Assembly: GCF_017309075.1 (NCBI RefSeq)
Contig: NZ_JAEMGS010000002.1
Location: 186,001-250,000 of the forward strand
Direction of reading: 5' to 3'
DNA from: Motiliproteus sp. SC1-56
GTDB lineage: Bacteria; Pseudomonadota; Gammaproteobacteria; Pseudomonadales; Balneatricaceae
DNA length: 64,000 nt
Position numbers and translations under genes: made by a program. The notes under the pieces were generated by a model, which saw nothing but the letters and a program-made list of their open reading frames with translations, was not told where the DNA came from and ran no database searches. Positions 1 to 8,022 of this stretch are shown here, piece by piece (position 1 is the stretch's first letter; the number at the start of each line of letters is the position of its first letter).

Positions 1-2
1 AT

Positions 3-197
3 CAGTTGGGGCTGGTGTTCGGTGCGGCCATGCTGGCGGTCATCCTGACTGGGGCGGCAGCGGGCACCCTGATCCCGCTGGCCCTCAAGCAGGTAGGCGT
101 GGATCCTGCCCTTGCCGGCGGGGTGGTCTTGACCACCGCGACCGACGCCATCGGTTTTTTTTCCTTTCTGGGGCTTGCCACCTTGATTCTGCTTTAA
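3..197 (+). CDS. mgtE: Magnesium transporter MgtE-type, C-terminal fragment
   Basis: The window opens inside this gene, so only about the last 64 residues are visible. They form two hydrophobic segments, and the C-terminal signature TDAIGFFSFLGLATLIL is typical of the last transmembrane helix of MgtE divalent-cation channels, where the conserved Asp lines the ion pore. The family imports Mg2+ (sometimes Co2+) through the inner membrane, gated by cytosolic N and CBS domains that lie outside the window. The gene ends 30 bases before a small membrane ORF that may be co-transcribed up to the terminator near base 450. The identification rests on the C-terminal helix motif only. Confidence 0.75.
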   Translation, partial: QLGLVFGAAMLAVILTGAAAGTLIPLALKQVGVDPALAGGVVLTTATDAIGFFSFLGLATLILL

Positions 198-227
198 GCC
201 CGGGATTGATCCGGGCCGGAGGTGTCC

Positions 228-317
228 ATGCGGTTACTGAAATTGCTGGCGTATACCGCTTTGGCGGTGGTGATCATTATGTTGATCCTGGGCGGGCTGT
301 TGAACCTGGGGGGTTAA
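228..317 (+). CDS. Small single-span membrane ORF, 29 aa (possibly frameshifted)
   Basis: A 29-codon ORF starts MRLLKLLAYTALAVVII and is almost one transmembrane helix with a basic N-terminus. A GGAGGTG sequence just upstream (219-225) gives a very good Shine-Dalgarno for the ATG. It follows the mgtE end by 30 bases and precedes a terminator, so it is probably the last gene of that transcript. The ORF stops in a run of six G (308-313). In the next frame coding continues without a stop for another 39 codons to a TAA at 430-432, at the edge of the terminator. The real product may therefore be about 67 residues, if there is a frameshift or a base error in the G run. No function is assigned. Confidence 0.5.
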   Translation: MRLLKLLAYTALAVVIIMLILGGLLNLGG

Positions 318-430
318 CGCTGTACCGGTTGCAGAGGCCCAATTCGTGATGGGCGATTGGGCAGCTGTGCGGGGGATCAAGGGGGCGCCCAGCGAGGTCG
401 TTGGTGTGTTGAAGGCAAAAGGCGGGCATT

Positions 431-456
431 AAAAAAGGGGCTAAGCCCCTTTTTTT
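431..456. terminator. Bidirectional intrinsic terminator
   Basis: A GGGGC/GCCCC stem with a three-base loop is flanked by six A on the left and seven T on the right, so it can end transcription in both directions. It lies between the rightward mgtE/small-ORF unit and the leftward CoA-transferase/micropeptide operon. A second weaker hairpin (GCCCCTTTTAGGGG) follows at once. Confidence 0.85.
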
Positions 457-505
457 GCCCCTTTTAGGGGTGATGTCGTGGTCGCGTTTTAGCGCGGTTC
501 GGCGG

Positions 506-571
506 TTAAAAGCCGTTTTCACCGTTATTAATTTCGGTGATGATCTCTTCGAGTTCGGATTCCGATAACAT
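506..571 (-). CDS. Candidate 21-aa acidic micropeptide, last gene of the CoA-transferase operon
   Basis: On the minus strand an ATG is preceded by GGAGGGG with six bases of spacing, one of the strongest Shine-Dalgarno sequences in the window. The peptide begins MLSESELEEIITEIN and ends NGENGF; it is acidic and probably helical. It starts 26 bases after the CoA-transferase stop codon on the same strand and ends before the bidirectional terminator, so it would be the third cistron of that operon. I do not recognise the sequence. No radical-SAM or peptide-export gene is near, so a modified-peptide precursor is not supported. It could be a small regulator, a partner of the enzyme, or a chance ORF. 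Confidence 0.45.
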   Translation of the reverse strand: MLSESELEEIITEINNGENGF

Positions 572-597
572 GCAAAGCCCCTCCGTGTGAATGGTTA

Positions 598-2211
598 TTA
601 TAGAAGCATATGGGGCGCTTGTGCGAGCGCCTTGCGCAAATGGTCGATACCGGCGCTACCGGGGTGGCGTAAATTCATCGGCCCCTGGCGGTAAAGCCGC
701 CGGTCGCTCTGACACAGGGTTTGGGCGATCCGGGGGCGGAAATCCATGTGGGCCAGAATGTCCTTCTCAAGGTCAACGCCGGGGGCGATTTCGATAAGCT
801 CAAGCCCTTCGGGCGTGAGCTGGAAAACGCAGCGCTCGGTGATATAAAACACCCGCTGGCCCCGTTCGGCAGCATAGCGCCCGCTGAAGGTCAGGTGGCC
901 CACTTCCTTGACGAACTTGCGCTGTCCCGACGGGGTCAGGTCGGACAGCCCGTTGTCCCCAATGGTCATGGCCGGTTTGCCGCTGAGGAACGTGCCCATG
1001 AAGTAAATTTCCCGGGCGTTCTGGCTGATGTTGATAAAGCCGCCGGCGCCGGCAATTCGTTCACCGAAGCGACTGACATTCACGTCCCCCGCCGGGCTGA
1101 CCTGCGCCATGCCCAGGAAGGCCTGATCCAGCCCGCCGCCGTCATAAAAGTCGAATTGCGACGGTTGGTCGATCATGGAATGCGGGTTGATCACGGCGCC
1201 AAAGCTCAGTCCGCCGGCCGGTAGGCCGCCGATGCCGCCGGGTTCGATGGTCATGGTGACCGCATCCAGCAGACCTTCTTCGTTGGCAACCGGCGCCAGG
1301 GTCTCGGGCATGCCGATGCCCAGGTTGATGGTGGCCCCGGGCTTAAGCTCCATCAGGGCGCGACGGGCGATCAGCTTGCGGGCGTCCATGGGGGCCTTTT
1401 CAAGATCCGTATGGGCTTGAATCTCGCCGGTATAGGAGGGGTTGTAAACCTCGGCAAAGGTCTGCCAGTGGTGCTCCTGATCGGCCACTACCACCCGGTC
1501 CACCAGGATGCCCGGGATGCGGACCATGCTGGGGTGCAGGTTGTGCCGCTCGGTTACGCGCTCGACCTGAACGATGACGGTGCCGCCGGAGTTTTTGACT
1601 GCCTGGGCAATGGCCAGGCTTTCCAGGGGCAGTGCTTCGCGCTCCATGGAAATATTACCCAACGGGTCGGCTGTGGTGCCTCGCAAGAAGGCGACGTTGA
1701 TCGGGAATGCTTTATAAAAAAGGTGATCCTGTCCGTTGACGGGAAGCAGTTGGACCAGGTCTTCTGTGCTGACATCGTTGAGTTTGCCGCCGTCGACCCG
1801 GGGGTCCACGAACGTGTTGAGCCCCACGTGGGTCAGGCAGCCGGGGCGGCCTGCGGCGATGTCGCGGAACAGCTGGCAAATAACGCCCTGTGGCAGATTG
1901 TAGGCTTCGATCTTGTTTTCACGGGCCAAGCGGCCAAGCCCGGGAACCAGTCCCCAGTGACCGCCGATCACCCGCTTTACCATGCCCTCGTGAGCCAGGT
2001 GGTTGAGGCCCCGTTGCTTGCCGTCCCCTTGGCCGGCCGCATAGACCAGGCTCAGGTCGCGCGGGCTTGCCTGGTCCTCAAACCGGGCTTCCAGGGCGCA
2101 GGCGAGGGCTTCAGGGAAGCCCACGCCGACAAAGCCTGCCGTTGCCAGGGTGTCTCCGTCTTGCACCAGGGCGACGGCTTCCTGAGCCGATACGATTTTA
2201 TTTCCATTCAT
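598..2211 (-). CDS. Acyl-CoA:acetate/3-ketoacid CoA-transferase (single-chain, family I)
   Basis: The 537-residue protein matches single-chain family I CoA-transferases (propionate CoA-transferase/YdiF type), which move CoA between carboxylic acids. The N-terminal half starts NKIVSAQEAVALVQDGDTLA with glycine-rich GFVGVGFPEAL. The C-terminal half has NLGIGMPETLA, and TIEPGGIGG, whose Glu should be the catalytic residue forming the glutamyl-CoA thioester. The ATG was chosen because AAGGAG lies about ten bases upstream; a GTG ten codons earlier is weaker. A 60-aa gene lies 33 bases upstream and a micropeptide follows. The operon seems driven by a sigma-54 promoter. The physiological acids cannot be told from sequence. 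Confidence 0.85.
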   Translation of the reverse strand: MNGNKIVSAQEAVALVQDGDTLATAGFVGVGFPEALACALEARFEDQASPRDLSLVYAAGQGDGKQRGLNHLAHEGMVKRVIGGHWGLVPGLGRLARENKIEAYNLPQGVICQLFRDIAAGRPGCLTHVGLNTFVDPRVDGGKLNDVSTEDLVQLLPVNGQDHLFYKAFPINVAFLRGTTADPLGNISMEREALPLESLAIAQAVKNSGGTVIVQVERVTERHNLHPSMVRIPGILVDRVVVADQEHHWQTFAEVYNPSYTGEIQAHTDLEKAPMDARKLIARRALMELKPGATINLGIGMPETLAPVANEEGLLDAVTMTIEPGGIGGLPAGGLSFGAVINPHSMIDQPSQFDFYDGGGLDQAFLGMAQVSPAGDVNVSRFGERIAGAGGFINISQNAREIYFMGTFLSGKPAMTIGDNGLSDLTPSGQRKFVKEVGHLTFSGRYAAERGQRVFYITERCVFQLTPEGLELIEIAPGVDLEKDILAHMDFRPRIAQTLCQSDRRLYRQGPMNLRHPGSAGIDHLRKALAQAPHMLL

Positions 2212-2244
2212 CGGCGCTGCTCCTTCTGGGGCTGTACACAAAGT

Positions 2245-2427
2245 TTAAGCTGCCTGGGAAACGCTGGCGGCGCTGACCAGTTGGAAGCGGCTGACGCCGT
2301 ACCAGCGCTCTTCTTCCCGGTCGTTGACGATCAGGACGGAGCCGTTGCGCAGGTCAAGAATGGGGTAGAGCTTGTCGCCGGTCAGGTTGTCTTCAAAGGC
2401 CTCGTTAGTTTTGCAGCGTGCGATCAT
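2245..2427 (-). CDS. Hypothetical 60-aa protein, first gene of the CoA-transferase operon
   Basis: A small soluble protein starting MIARCKTNEAFEDNLTGDKL, with RNGSVLIVNDREEE in the middle and WYGVSRF near the C-terminus. The start is fixed by GGAG eight to ten bases upstream of the ATG, so the longer 87-codon reading is not used. No membrane segment or signal peptide is visible. It lies 33 bases before the CoA-transferase and is the first gene downstream of the predicted sigma-54 promoter. The VLIVNDREEERWYG stretch suggests a compact beta-rich fold like small SH3-type barrels, but I do not recognise the family and give no function. Confidence 0.65.
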   Translation of the reverse strand: MIARCKTNEAFEDNLTGDKLYPILDLRNGSVLIVNDREEERWYGVSRFQLVSAASVSQAA

Positions 2428-2492
2428 AAGACAAATCTCCAGTGTTAGGGTTGCCCCGCCAAGCGGGGGAATGGAATCGCACGATCTATATA

Positions 2493-2508
2493 GCGAAACC
2501 CATGCCAA
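2493..2508 (-). promoter_or_regulatory. Candidate sigma-54 (-24/-12) promoter for the CoA-transferase operon
   Basis: Read on the minus strand the sequence is TTGGCAT-GG-GTT-TCGCT against the consensus YTGGCAC-GR-NNN-TTGCW. The invariant GG (-24) and GC (-12) are present at the correct distance, with two mismatches in the core. It sits about 65 bases upstream of the 60-aa gene's start codon, pointing at that gene, and just downstream of three palindromes that look like activator sites. Confidence 0.6.
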
Positions 2509-2568
2509 AAATTAAAAGCCCTTTATAACAGTCATTTATAAGCCTTGAGGGAAATTCTGATCGGCTGC

Positions 2569-2639
2569 TGTCTGGAATTTCGTACACACACCGCGTGCGG
2601 AATGTCTGGTCTTTCAGACACTGTCTGGCTATTCGGACA
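2569..2639 (-). promoter_or_regulatory. Three palindromic upstream activator sites
   Basis: Three copies of TGTCTG-N6-YRKACA occur: TGTCTG-N6-CGTACA (2569-2586), TGTCTG-N6-CAGACA (2603-2620, perfect inverted repeat) and TGTCTG-N6-CGGACA (2622-2639). They lie about 60-130 bases upstream of the predicted sigma-54 promoter, the usual distance for enhancer-binding proteins. The last one overlaps the end of the adjacent activator gene. Confidence 0.65.
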
Positions 2640-4086
2640 CTAAAAGGTTGCCATGGCGTTGGAGCTTTTCGTAGAGGGTCGCTCGGGAGATGCCCAGGGC
2701 CTGCGCAGCCCGGCTCTTATTACCCCGGTGCTGGCGCAAGGCGGTGGCGAGGGCGTCTCGCTCGGCGTCGGCCAGGGCCTGGGCCAGCGGCCTGACCGAC
2801 GCGCTGTCGGCTTCCTGTGCGCGGGCCAGCGAGCCGCCATCGGTGTATGGGAGGCTTCCGGCGCCGGCAATAGGAACGGGAATAAAACTGCTGAGAGCGC
2901 TGAGCGGAACCCGACCGTTCTCGGCAAAGAGGTGGGCCCGCTCCAGCACGTTACGCAGTTCGCGGACATTACCCGGCCAGTGATAACGGCGTAGGGCATC
3001 GAGCAGCGCAGAATCCAGCACCAGGGGCGCGCCGCCCAGCTCTTCAGCCACATGCAGATTGATGCTTTCGCACAGTTCGGGTAGGTCTTCCAGGCGCTCT
3101 CGCAGCGGCGGCAGGGTGAGCGGCAGTACGTTGAGTCGGTAAAACAGGTCGGCGCGAAACTGGCCCTCGGCCACCCGCGCTTCCAGGTCGCGACTGGTGG
3201 CAGCGATGACGCGCACGTCGACAGGCACCAGCCGGTTGCTGCCCAGGGGCTCGACCTGACGTTCCTCCAGCACCCGCAAGAGCTTGCTTTGGACATCGGC
3301 GCTGATATCGCCGATCTCATCCAAAAACAGGGTGCCCCCGCGGGCGAGTTCGAACTTGCCCTGGCGTCCCCGGCGGTCGGCGCCGGTGTAGGCCCCGGGG
3401 GCCGCGCCGAACAGTTCCGCCTCGACGAGGGTGTCGGGCAGGGCGGCGGTGTTGACCCCGACAAAGGGGCCGTTGGCCCTTGGCGAAGCAGTGTGCATGG
3501 CCTGGGCCAGGATCTCTTTGCCGGTGCCGGTTTCACCCAGCAGCAGGACCGTACCTTCGCTGTGGGCAGCACGCAGCGCTTGCTGGCGTAACCGGAGCAA
3601 GGCGGGGCTCGAACCCACCATGTCGGCAAAGCTGTAGCGGGTGGTGCGGTCTGTTCCCCGGCGCGTGGGTTTTTCCTGCAGGCGGGTGAAGCGGTCGACC
3701 AGCGGACGTAGCCTGTCCAGCTGCTGATAGAACACGAAGCCGATGGCACCTTGAATCTTGCCGGCGCGGTCCTTGAGGGGCAGGCGGGTGACGACGAACC
3801 AGCGTTCCCCGAAACGCATGAGATCCAGCAGTTGTGGCTCTCCCCGTTCAACGACCTGGCGCATCAGACTGTTGGGAATGATCTCTTCGATCTCCCGTCC
3901 CTCCACCTCCAGGTCCTCGGCCAAGCCCAGCAGGGGGCGGTATTTTTCACTGACCCAGAGTACGCGGCACTTGGCGTCCACCAGGACGGAGCCCTCGCAG
4001 GCACTTTCCAGCAGGTCGAACAAGGACAGCAGTCCGCTGTCGCCGTGGCCGCCCAGGGTGTCGAGCAAGGGTTGAACGGGATGCAT
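2629..4086 (-). CDS. Sigma-54-dependent PAS-AAA+-Fis transcriptional activator
   Basis: The 485-residue protein has a PAS-like sensor domain (about residues 25-130), an AAA+ sigma-54 activation domain, and a C-terminal Fis-type helix-turn-helix ([20 protein letters not shown]). Visible motifs are Walker A GETGTGKE near residue 184, the sigma-54 contact loop GAYTGA near 230 (Tyr for the usual Phe), Walker [10 protein letters not shown] near 254, and the GNVRELRN arginine-finger region. The ATG was chosen for the GGAG seven bases upstream; a longer reading would run into the divergent selD promoter region. The gene lies directly upstream of the CoA-transferase operon on the same strand, with palindromes and a -24/-12 promoter between, so it most likely controls that operon. 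The ligand seen by the PAS domain is unknown. Confidence 0.9.
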   Translation of the reverse strand: MHPVQPLLDTLGGHGDSGLLSLFDLLESACEGSVLVDAKCRVLWVSEKYRPLLGLAEDLEVEGREIEEIIPNSLMRQVVERGEPQLLDLMRFGERWFVVTRLPLKDRAGKIQGAIGFVFYQQLDRLRPLVDRFTRLQEKPTRRGTDRTTRYSFADMVGSSPALLRLRQQALRAAHSEGTVLLLGETGTGKEILAQAMHTASPRANGPFVGVNTAALPDTLVEAELFGAAPGAYTGADRRGRQGKFELARGGTLFLDEIGDISADVQSKLLRVLEERQVEPLGSNRLVPVDVRVIAATSRDLEARVAEGQFRADLFYRLNVLPLTLPPLRERLEDLPELCESINLHVAEELGGAPLVLDSALLDALRRYHWPGNVRELRNVLERAHLFAENGRVPLSALSSFIPVPIAGAGSLPYTDGGSLARAQEADSASVRPLAQALADAERDALATALRQHRGNKSRAAQALGISRATLYEKLQRHGNLLVSE

Positions 4087-4180
4087 GCCGGCTCCGTGAA
4101 TAGTGACGATGGGCGGCATTATGGCTGACCCGGCGTTCCGGGCAAAGGGGGCGCTTTCGACTTGGGCGGCCCTTTTGGTG

Positions 4181-4186
4181 TATAAA
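4181..4186 (+). promoter_or_regulatory. Possible -10 box for selD
   Basis: TATAAA lies about 50 bases upstream of the selD ATG in the 148-base gap between divergent genes. No convincing -35 is seen at the proper distance, so the call is weak. Confidence 0.3.
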
Positions 4187-4234
4187 GTCGGCCCAATATT
4201 GTGCCTGCAAGCGGCTTCGTGCCGGGATAAACAG

Positions 4235-5284
4235 ATGAACGATGCCATCAAGCTTACCGAGTATAGCCACGGCGCCGGCTGTGGCTGCAAGATCGCTCCC
4301 AACGTGCTGGAGAAGATCCTCAGCAGTCAGATTACCCCGCTGGAGGATCCGCGCCTGCTGGTGGGCAACAGCTCAAGAGACGATGCCGCCGTTTATGACC
4401 TGGGCAACGGCCAGGCGGTGATCAGCACCACCGATTTTTTCATGCCGGTGGTGGATGACCCTTTTGACTTCGGGCGCATCGCCGCGACCAATGCCATTTC
4501 CGATGTCTATGCCATGGGCGGAACGCCTACCCTGGCCATCGCCATTCTGGGCTGGCCGGTCAACCGGCTGCCGGTCGAGGTGGCCCAGCAGGTGGTGGAC
4601 GGCGGACGCCAGGCCTGTAAGGACGCGGGCATCGTTTTGGCTGGCGGACATAGCATCGATGCACCGGAGCCGATTTTCGGGTTGGCGGTGACCGGCCAGG
4701 TCTCGATCGCGCAGCTCAAGCGCAACGACACCGCAACGGCGGGGTGTCGCCTCTATCTGACAAAGCCGCTGGGGGTGGGCATTCTGACCACTGCGCAGAA
4801 GAAAAAACGGTTGCAGCCTGAGCACCAGCATATCGCCCGTGATTCCATGTGCCAGCTCAACCGGATCGGGGCCGAGATCTCGCGACTTGAGGGCGTTAAG
4901 GCGGTCACCGATGTCACCGGCTTTGGACTGCTTGGTCACCTGGCTGAAGTGTGCGAAGGCAGTGGGGTCGGGGCCGAGATTGACCTGGCCCGGGTGCCGC
5001 GCCTGCCCGAGGTGGAGCGCTACCTCGCCCAGGGCTGTGTGCCTGGCGGCAGCGAGCGGAATTACGCCAGCTACGGCCACCAGGTCAGCGCCCTGGCGCC
5101 GGAGCAGTGGCAGCTGCTTTGTGATCCGCAGACCAGTGGCGGGCTGCTGGTGGCGGTTGCCCCGGAAGCCGAGGCTGCGTTTCTCGCGTTGACCCGGGGG
5201 GCGGGGCTTGATCTGGCCCCCATCGGCGAGCTGATCGATCAGCCTTCCGGCGCGTCGCCACTGATTAAGGTACGGGGCGCCTGA
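4235..5284 (+). CDS. selD: Selenide, water dikinase (selenophosphate synthetase)
   Basis: SelD makes selenophosphate from selenide and ATP, the selenium donor for selenocysteine and for 2-selenouridine in tRNA. The 349-residue protein is collinear with E. coli Sel[11 protein letters not shown] near the N-terminus holds the catalytic Cys (residue 16) and Lys (residue 19), followed by [27 protein letters not shown] and [10 protein letters not shown]. It is the cysteine form, with no in-frame UGA. It ends in TGATG, overlapping selU by one base, so the two are translationally coupled. Since selA/selB are not in the window, the local role is tRNA selenation. Confidence 0.97.
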   Translation: MNDAIKLTEYSHGAGCGCKIAPNVLEKILSSQITPLEDPRLLVGNSSRDDAAVYDLGNGQAVISTTDFFMPVVDDPFDFGRIAATNAISDVYAMGGTPTLAIAILGWPVNRLPVEVAQQVVDGGRQACKDAGIVLAGGHSIDAPEPIFGLAVTGQVSIAQLKRNDTATAGCRLYLTKPLGVGILTTAQKKKRLQPEHQHIARDSMCQLNRIGAEISRLEGVKAVTDVTGFGLLGHLAEVCEGSGVGAEIDLARVPRLPEVERYLAQGCVPGGSERNYASYGHQVSALAPEQWQLLCDPQTSGGLLVAVAPEAEAAFLALTRGAGLDLAPIGELIDQPSGASPLIKVRGA

Positions 5285-6381
5285 TGGGTCGCAGCAATAC
5301 GCGGGATTACCGCAGGCTCTTCCTTGAGGACGTGCCTCTATTCGATACTCGGGCACCGGTCGAGTTTCAGCAAGGGGCATTTCCCAACAGCGTCAACCTT
5401 CCCTTGATGAGCGATGAAGAGCGCGCCCAGGTCGGTACCTGTTACAAGGAGCAGGGCCAGGAGGCCGCCATCGAACTGGGTCACCGACTGGTCTGCGGCG
5501 AACTGAAAGAACAGCGGGTGGCGGGCTGGAAGGCCTTTGCTGCGGCCCATCCCGAGGGCTTCCTCTACTGTTTTCGGGGCGGGTTGCGTTCGCGGGTGAC
5601 CCAGCAGTGGTTGCGTGAGGCGGGGATTGACTACCCCTATGTGGAAGGTGGCTACAAAGCGTTGCGGCGTTACCTGCTCGAGGTGCTGGAGGAGGCCGCC
5701 GCGTGGCCCCTGCTGATCCTGGGTGGGCGTACCGGCACCGGCAAGACCAAGGTGATCGAGCGGGTCGCCGCGGCGGTGGACCTGGAAGGACTGGCCAACC
5801 ACCGGGGTTCCAGCTTCGGGCGTCGGGTCTCGCCCCAGCCGACCCAGATTGATTTCGAGAATGCCCTGGCCATCCGTCTGCTAAAACTCCGTGAATCGAT
5901 GCCCGGGACGTTGATGTTGGAGGACGAAAGCCGTCTGATCGGCAGTCTCAGCCTGCCCCTGTCGTTGTTCGATCGCATGAAAGCCGCGCCCCTGGCGCTG
6001 CTGGAGGAGCCGATGGAGGTGCGGATCGACACCGTGATCGAAGATTACGTGGTTGATCTGGGCGAAGAATATCGCCGGGTCTACGGCGAGGCGGGGGAAG
6101 TCCGTTACGCCACCTATATGCAAGAGAGCCTGGACCGGATCCGCAAGCGGCTGGGTGGCGCCCGCCACCAGGAAGTGAGCGCTCTGTTGCAACAGGCGCT
6201 GCAGCGTCAGCAGGCGACCGGGGAGCTGGAGGGTCACCGGGCCTGGATCGAGTTTCTACTGAAAAACTACTACGACCCCATGTACGACTACCAGCTGCAG
6301 AAAAAACTCGATCGGGTCGTTTTTCGCGGCGACCGGGAGGCGGTGATCGACTGGTTCTCGGACTACCGCCAGCGCGGCTAG
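5284..6381 (+). CDS. selU: tRNA 2-selenouridine synthase
   Basis: SelU (MnmH) replaces the sulfur of 2-thiouridine at wobble U34 of tRNA-Lys, -Glu and -Gln with selenium via a geranylated intermediate, using selenophosphate. The 365-residue protein has an N-terminal rhodanese domain with the active Cys at residue 96 (YCFRGGLRS) and a P-loop domain with GGRTGTGKT at residues 147-155. The start ATG lies inside the selD stop. MnmA, which makes the 2-thiouridine substrate, is encoded at 51.3-52.4 kb, so both steps of this wobble modification are in the window. Confidence 0.96.
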   Translation: MGRSNTRDYRRLFLEDVPLFDTRAPVEFQQGAFPNSVNLPLMSDEERAQVGTCYKEQGQEAAIELGHRLVCGELKEQRVAGWKAFAAAHPEGFLYCFRGGLRSRVTQQWLREAGIDYPYVEGGYKALRRYLLEVLEEAAAWPLLILGGRTGTGKTKVIERVAAAVDLEGLANHRGSSFGRRVSPQPTQIDFENALAIRLLKLRESMPGTLMLEDESRLIGSLSLPLSLFDRMKAAPLALLEEPMEVRIDTVIEDYVVDLGEEYRRVYGEAGEVRYATYMQESLDRIRKRLGGARHQEVSALLQQALQRQQATGELEGHRAWIEFLLKNYYDPMYDYQLQKKLDRVVFRGDREAVIDWFSDYRQRG

Positions 6382-6385
6382 GGGG

Positions 6386-6940
6386 TTACTCCTTGGGGTG
6401 GTAGTGCGCTGGCCAGAAGTCGCGCACCACCTCGCCGTCTGCCGCCAGGGCGTGGCAGCTGTTGATGATCCCCGGTTCCCGACCATTGTCCTCGGCCGCG
6501 GCTTTGGCCTTGCGCGCGCTGCTGGTCGCCTGGAAGGCGGTGGTGGCAATCGGCCCCAGCAGCTCCATCAGGTGGGTGCACCCTTGGGTGCCGGCGAAAA
6601 GGCGGCGCACCAGGCGGTTCCAGCCGGGGCCGATCCGCTGCCCTTCCAGTTGCTTGAACGCGCCGGTGATCCGCGGGCAGATGCTGAAAGGGGCGTGGTC
6701 GATCACGGCCTCCACCTGATGGATGGTGCCGTCAAGACTGATCGTCAGTCGCAGGGCCATGTCGTGGAGCGGCTCCCCCGCCGGAATCAAGCCGCCGCGG
6801 TCACGGTTTTCAATCGCGTAGGTTTTAACGTCGGTCATCCGGCCTTCGATATCCCAGAGCCCGTCGTCCCGTTCGAAACCTTCGCAGGTCACCTCTCGGC
6901 GGTGGGCTTTGCGGCGGGGGGCTGGCGGCGGAAGGGGCAT
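6386..6940 (-). CDS. DUF2889 domain protein
   Basis: A 184-residue soluble protein of the DUF2889 family, seen from RREVTCEGFERDDGLWDIEG, the HDMALRLTISLD strand, and C-terminal GCTHLMELLGPIATTAFQ. Members of unknown function are common in proteobacteria. The ATG was chosen because GAGG lies eight bases upstream; a TTG eleven codons earlier has no ribosome site. It ends four bases after selU and is convergent with it, and is transcribed away from the MaoC-like gene. No catalytic motif is recognised. Confidence 0.85.
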   Translation of the reverse strand: MPLPPPAPRRKAHRREVTCEGFERDDGLWDIEGRMTDVKTYAIENRDRGGLIPAGEPLHDMALRLTISLDGTIHQVEAVIDHAPFSICPRITGAFKQLEGQRIGPGWNRLVRRLFAGTQGCTHLMELLGPIATTAFQATSSARKAKAAAEDNGREPGIINSCHALAADGEVVRDFWPAHYHPKE

Positions 6941-7047
6941 AGAATCGACCTCGGGATAACGGGAAAGCGGCAAAAAAGCTTAACGGCAAAATTTGCAGAA
7001 AACCATTAGAATACGGTTCCGTATTTTAATGGATGGGAGCGGCGCCG

Positions 7048-7509
7048 GTGAGTGAAATCAGGCAAACGGCAATCAAGGGTGTGGTGAGCGGCGATCGCTT
7101 CCGAATCGAGCGCACCTTTACCGAGTCGGACATCCAACGCTTCGCCGAACTCTCACGGGACTTCAACCCCGTGCACCACGACACCCGTTTCACCGCCGCC
7201 AAGGGCTTTGACGGGGTGATTTGCCACGGTCTGCTGGTCGGTGCGTTGTTGACCGAAATCGGTGGCCAGTTGGGGTTGCTGGCATCGGCGATGGAGTTTC
7301 GCTTTGTACGCCCGGTCTACCCCGGGCAGCGGATCGAGTGCCTATTTGCGGTGCGCAGCGTCGATGACCGTGGTCGCCTGGAAGCCGAGGTCACCATGCG
7401 CAACCCCGCGGGCGAGCCGGTGATCGTGGCTTGCGTGCGGGGGCATCTGCCGCAGCAAGAGGCAAGGGCGGCGCTTGCCGCCCTCCTGAGCGAGACAGCG
7501 AACGCGTAG
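7048..7509 (+). CDS. MaoC-like (R)-specific enoyl-CoA hydratase
   Basis: The 153-residue protein has a single hot-dog fold of the MaoC/PhaJ type. These enzymes hydrate trans-2-enoyl-CoA to (R)-3-hydroxyacyl-CoA, linking fatty acid oxidation to polyhydroxyalkanoate or lipid synthesis. The hydratase motif is present: DFNPVHHD with the catalytic Asp and His, then GFDGVICHGLL. I chose the GTG because GGGAG lies eight bases upstream; an ATG five codons earlier (7033) has no Shine-Dalgarno but remains possible. It is monocistronic and convergent with the DUF2470 gene. The chain-length preference is not predictable. Confidence 0.85.
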   Translation: MSEIRQTAIKGVVSGDRFRIERTFTESDIQRFAELSRDFNPVHHDTRFTAAKGFDGVICHGLLVGALLTEIGGQLGLLASAMEFRFVRPVYPGQRIECLFAVRSVDDRGRLEAEVTMRNPAGEPVIVACVRGHLPQQEARAALAALLSETANA

Positions 7510-7531
7510 GGCGTCCAACCCCATATTCAGG

Positions 7532-7894
7532 TCAGTGTTTCATCCACTCCGGCAGCATGCGGAACAGGGTGCGCCGCATCGAACTGCCGGTGTCGTCGCC
7601 GCGAAGCTCGTGCGCCTTCTTGGCAAGGAGGTCGAAATGAAGCTCGGCGGTGGTGGCGTCTTCAATCGGGTGGGAGAAGCGGATGTTGACCCGCTTCGGG
7701 GTGCTGTAGAGAAACTCCAGCTCCAGATCCATGCTGTCGGCGTGCAGGTCAACCAGTCGTGCGGCTTTCGCACCGTGCTGCTTGGCGTAGACCTCGGCGT
7801 AGAGGAGCAGGTCATCAGCGCGCTCCTGATTCATGGTTTCCAGAATCACTGACCGTTGCTGCGGGGTTAGGGCCTGAGGGCTCTGAGTGTTCAT
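7532..7894 (-). CDS. DUF2470 domain protein
   Basis: A 120-residue protein matching the DUF2470 domain, which also forms the C-terminal part of HugZ-type haem oxygenases and pyridoxamine-oxidase-like proteins: MNQERADDLLLYAEVY, then DLHADSMDLELEF and a final IRFSHPIEDATTAELHF strand-helix. Here the domain stands alone with no split-barrel oxidase part, so no enzymatic role can be given. GGGAG eight bases upstream supports the ATG. It is convergent with the MaoC-like gene and divergent from tcdA, with about 130 bases between. Confidence 0.75.
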   Translation of the reverse strand: MNTQSPQALTPQQRSVILETMNQERADDLLLYAEVYAKQHGAKAARLVDLHADSMDLELEFLYSTPKRVNIRFSHPIEDATTAELHFDLLAKKAHELRGDDTGSSMRRTLFRMLPEWMKH

Positions 7895-8022
7895 GCTCGG
7901 TATCTCCCGTGTGGCACTCGAACATCTGCATTAAGAATAGAAAAGATCACCGTTTTCCGCAGGCTGCGGCAGTGGCGGTTTGGCGTTACAATGCCACGCC
8001 TTGTCGGTCCGGGATGAATATC

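Noticed and set aside
277-522. 81-codon leftward ORF
   Set aside because: It spans the intrinsic terminator and has low-complexity composition with no ribosome site.
1411-2448. 345-codon rightward ORF opposite the CoA-transferase
   Set aside because: It is the antisense shadow of a clear enzyme gene on the minus strand; high GC opens the complementary frame.
2640-3851. 403-codon leftward ORF in a second frame of the activator
   Set aside because: The in-frame AAA+ motifs are in the other frame; this one has no domain.
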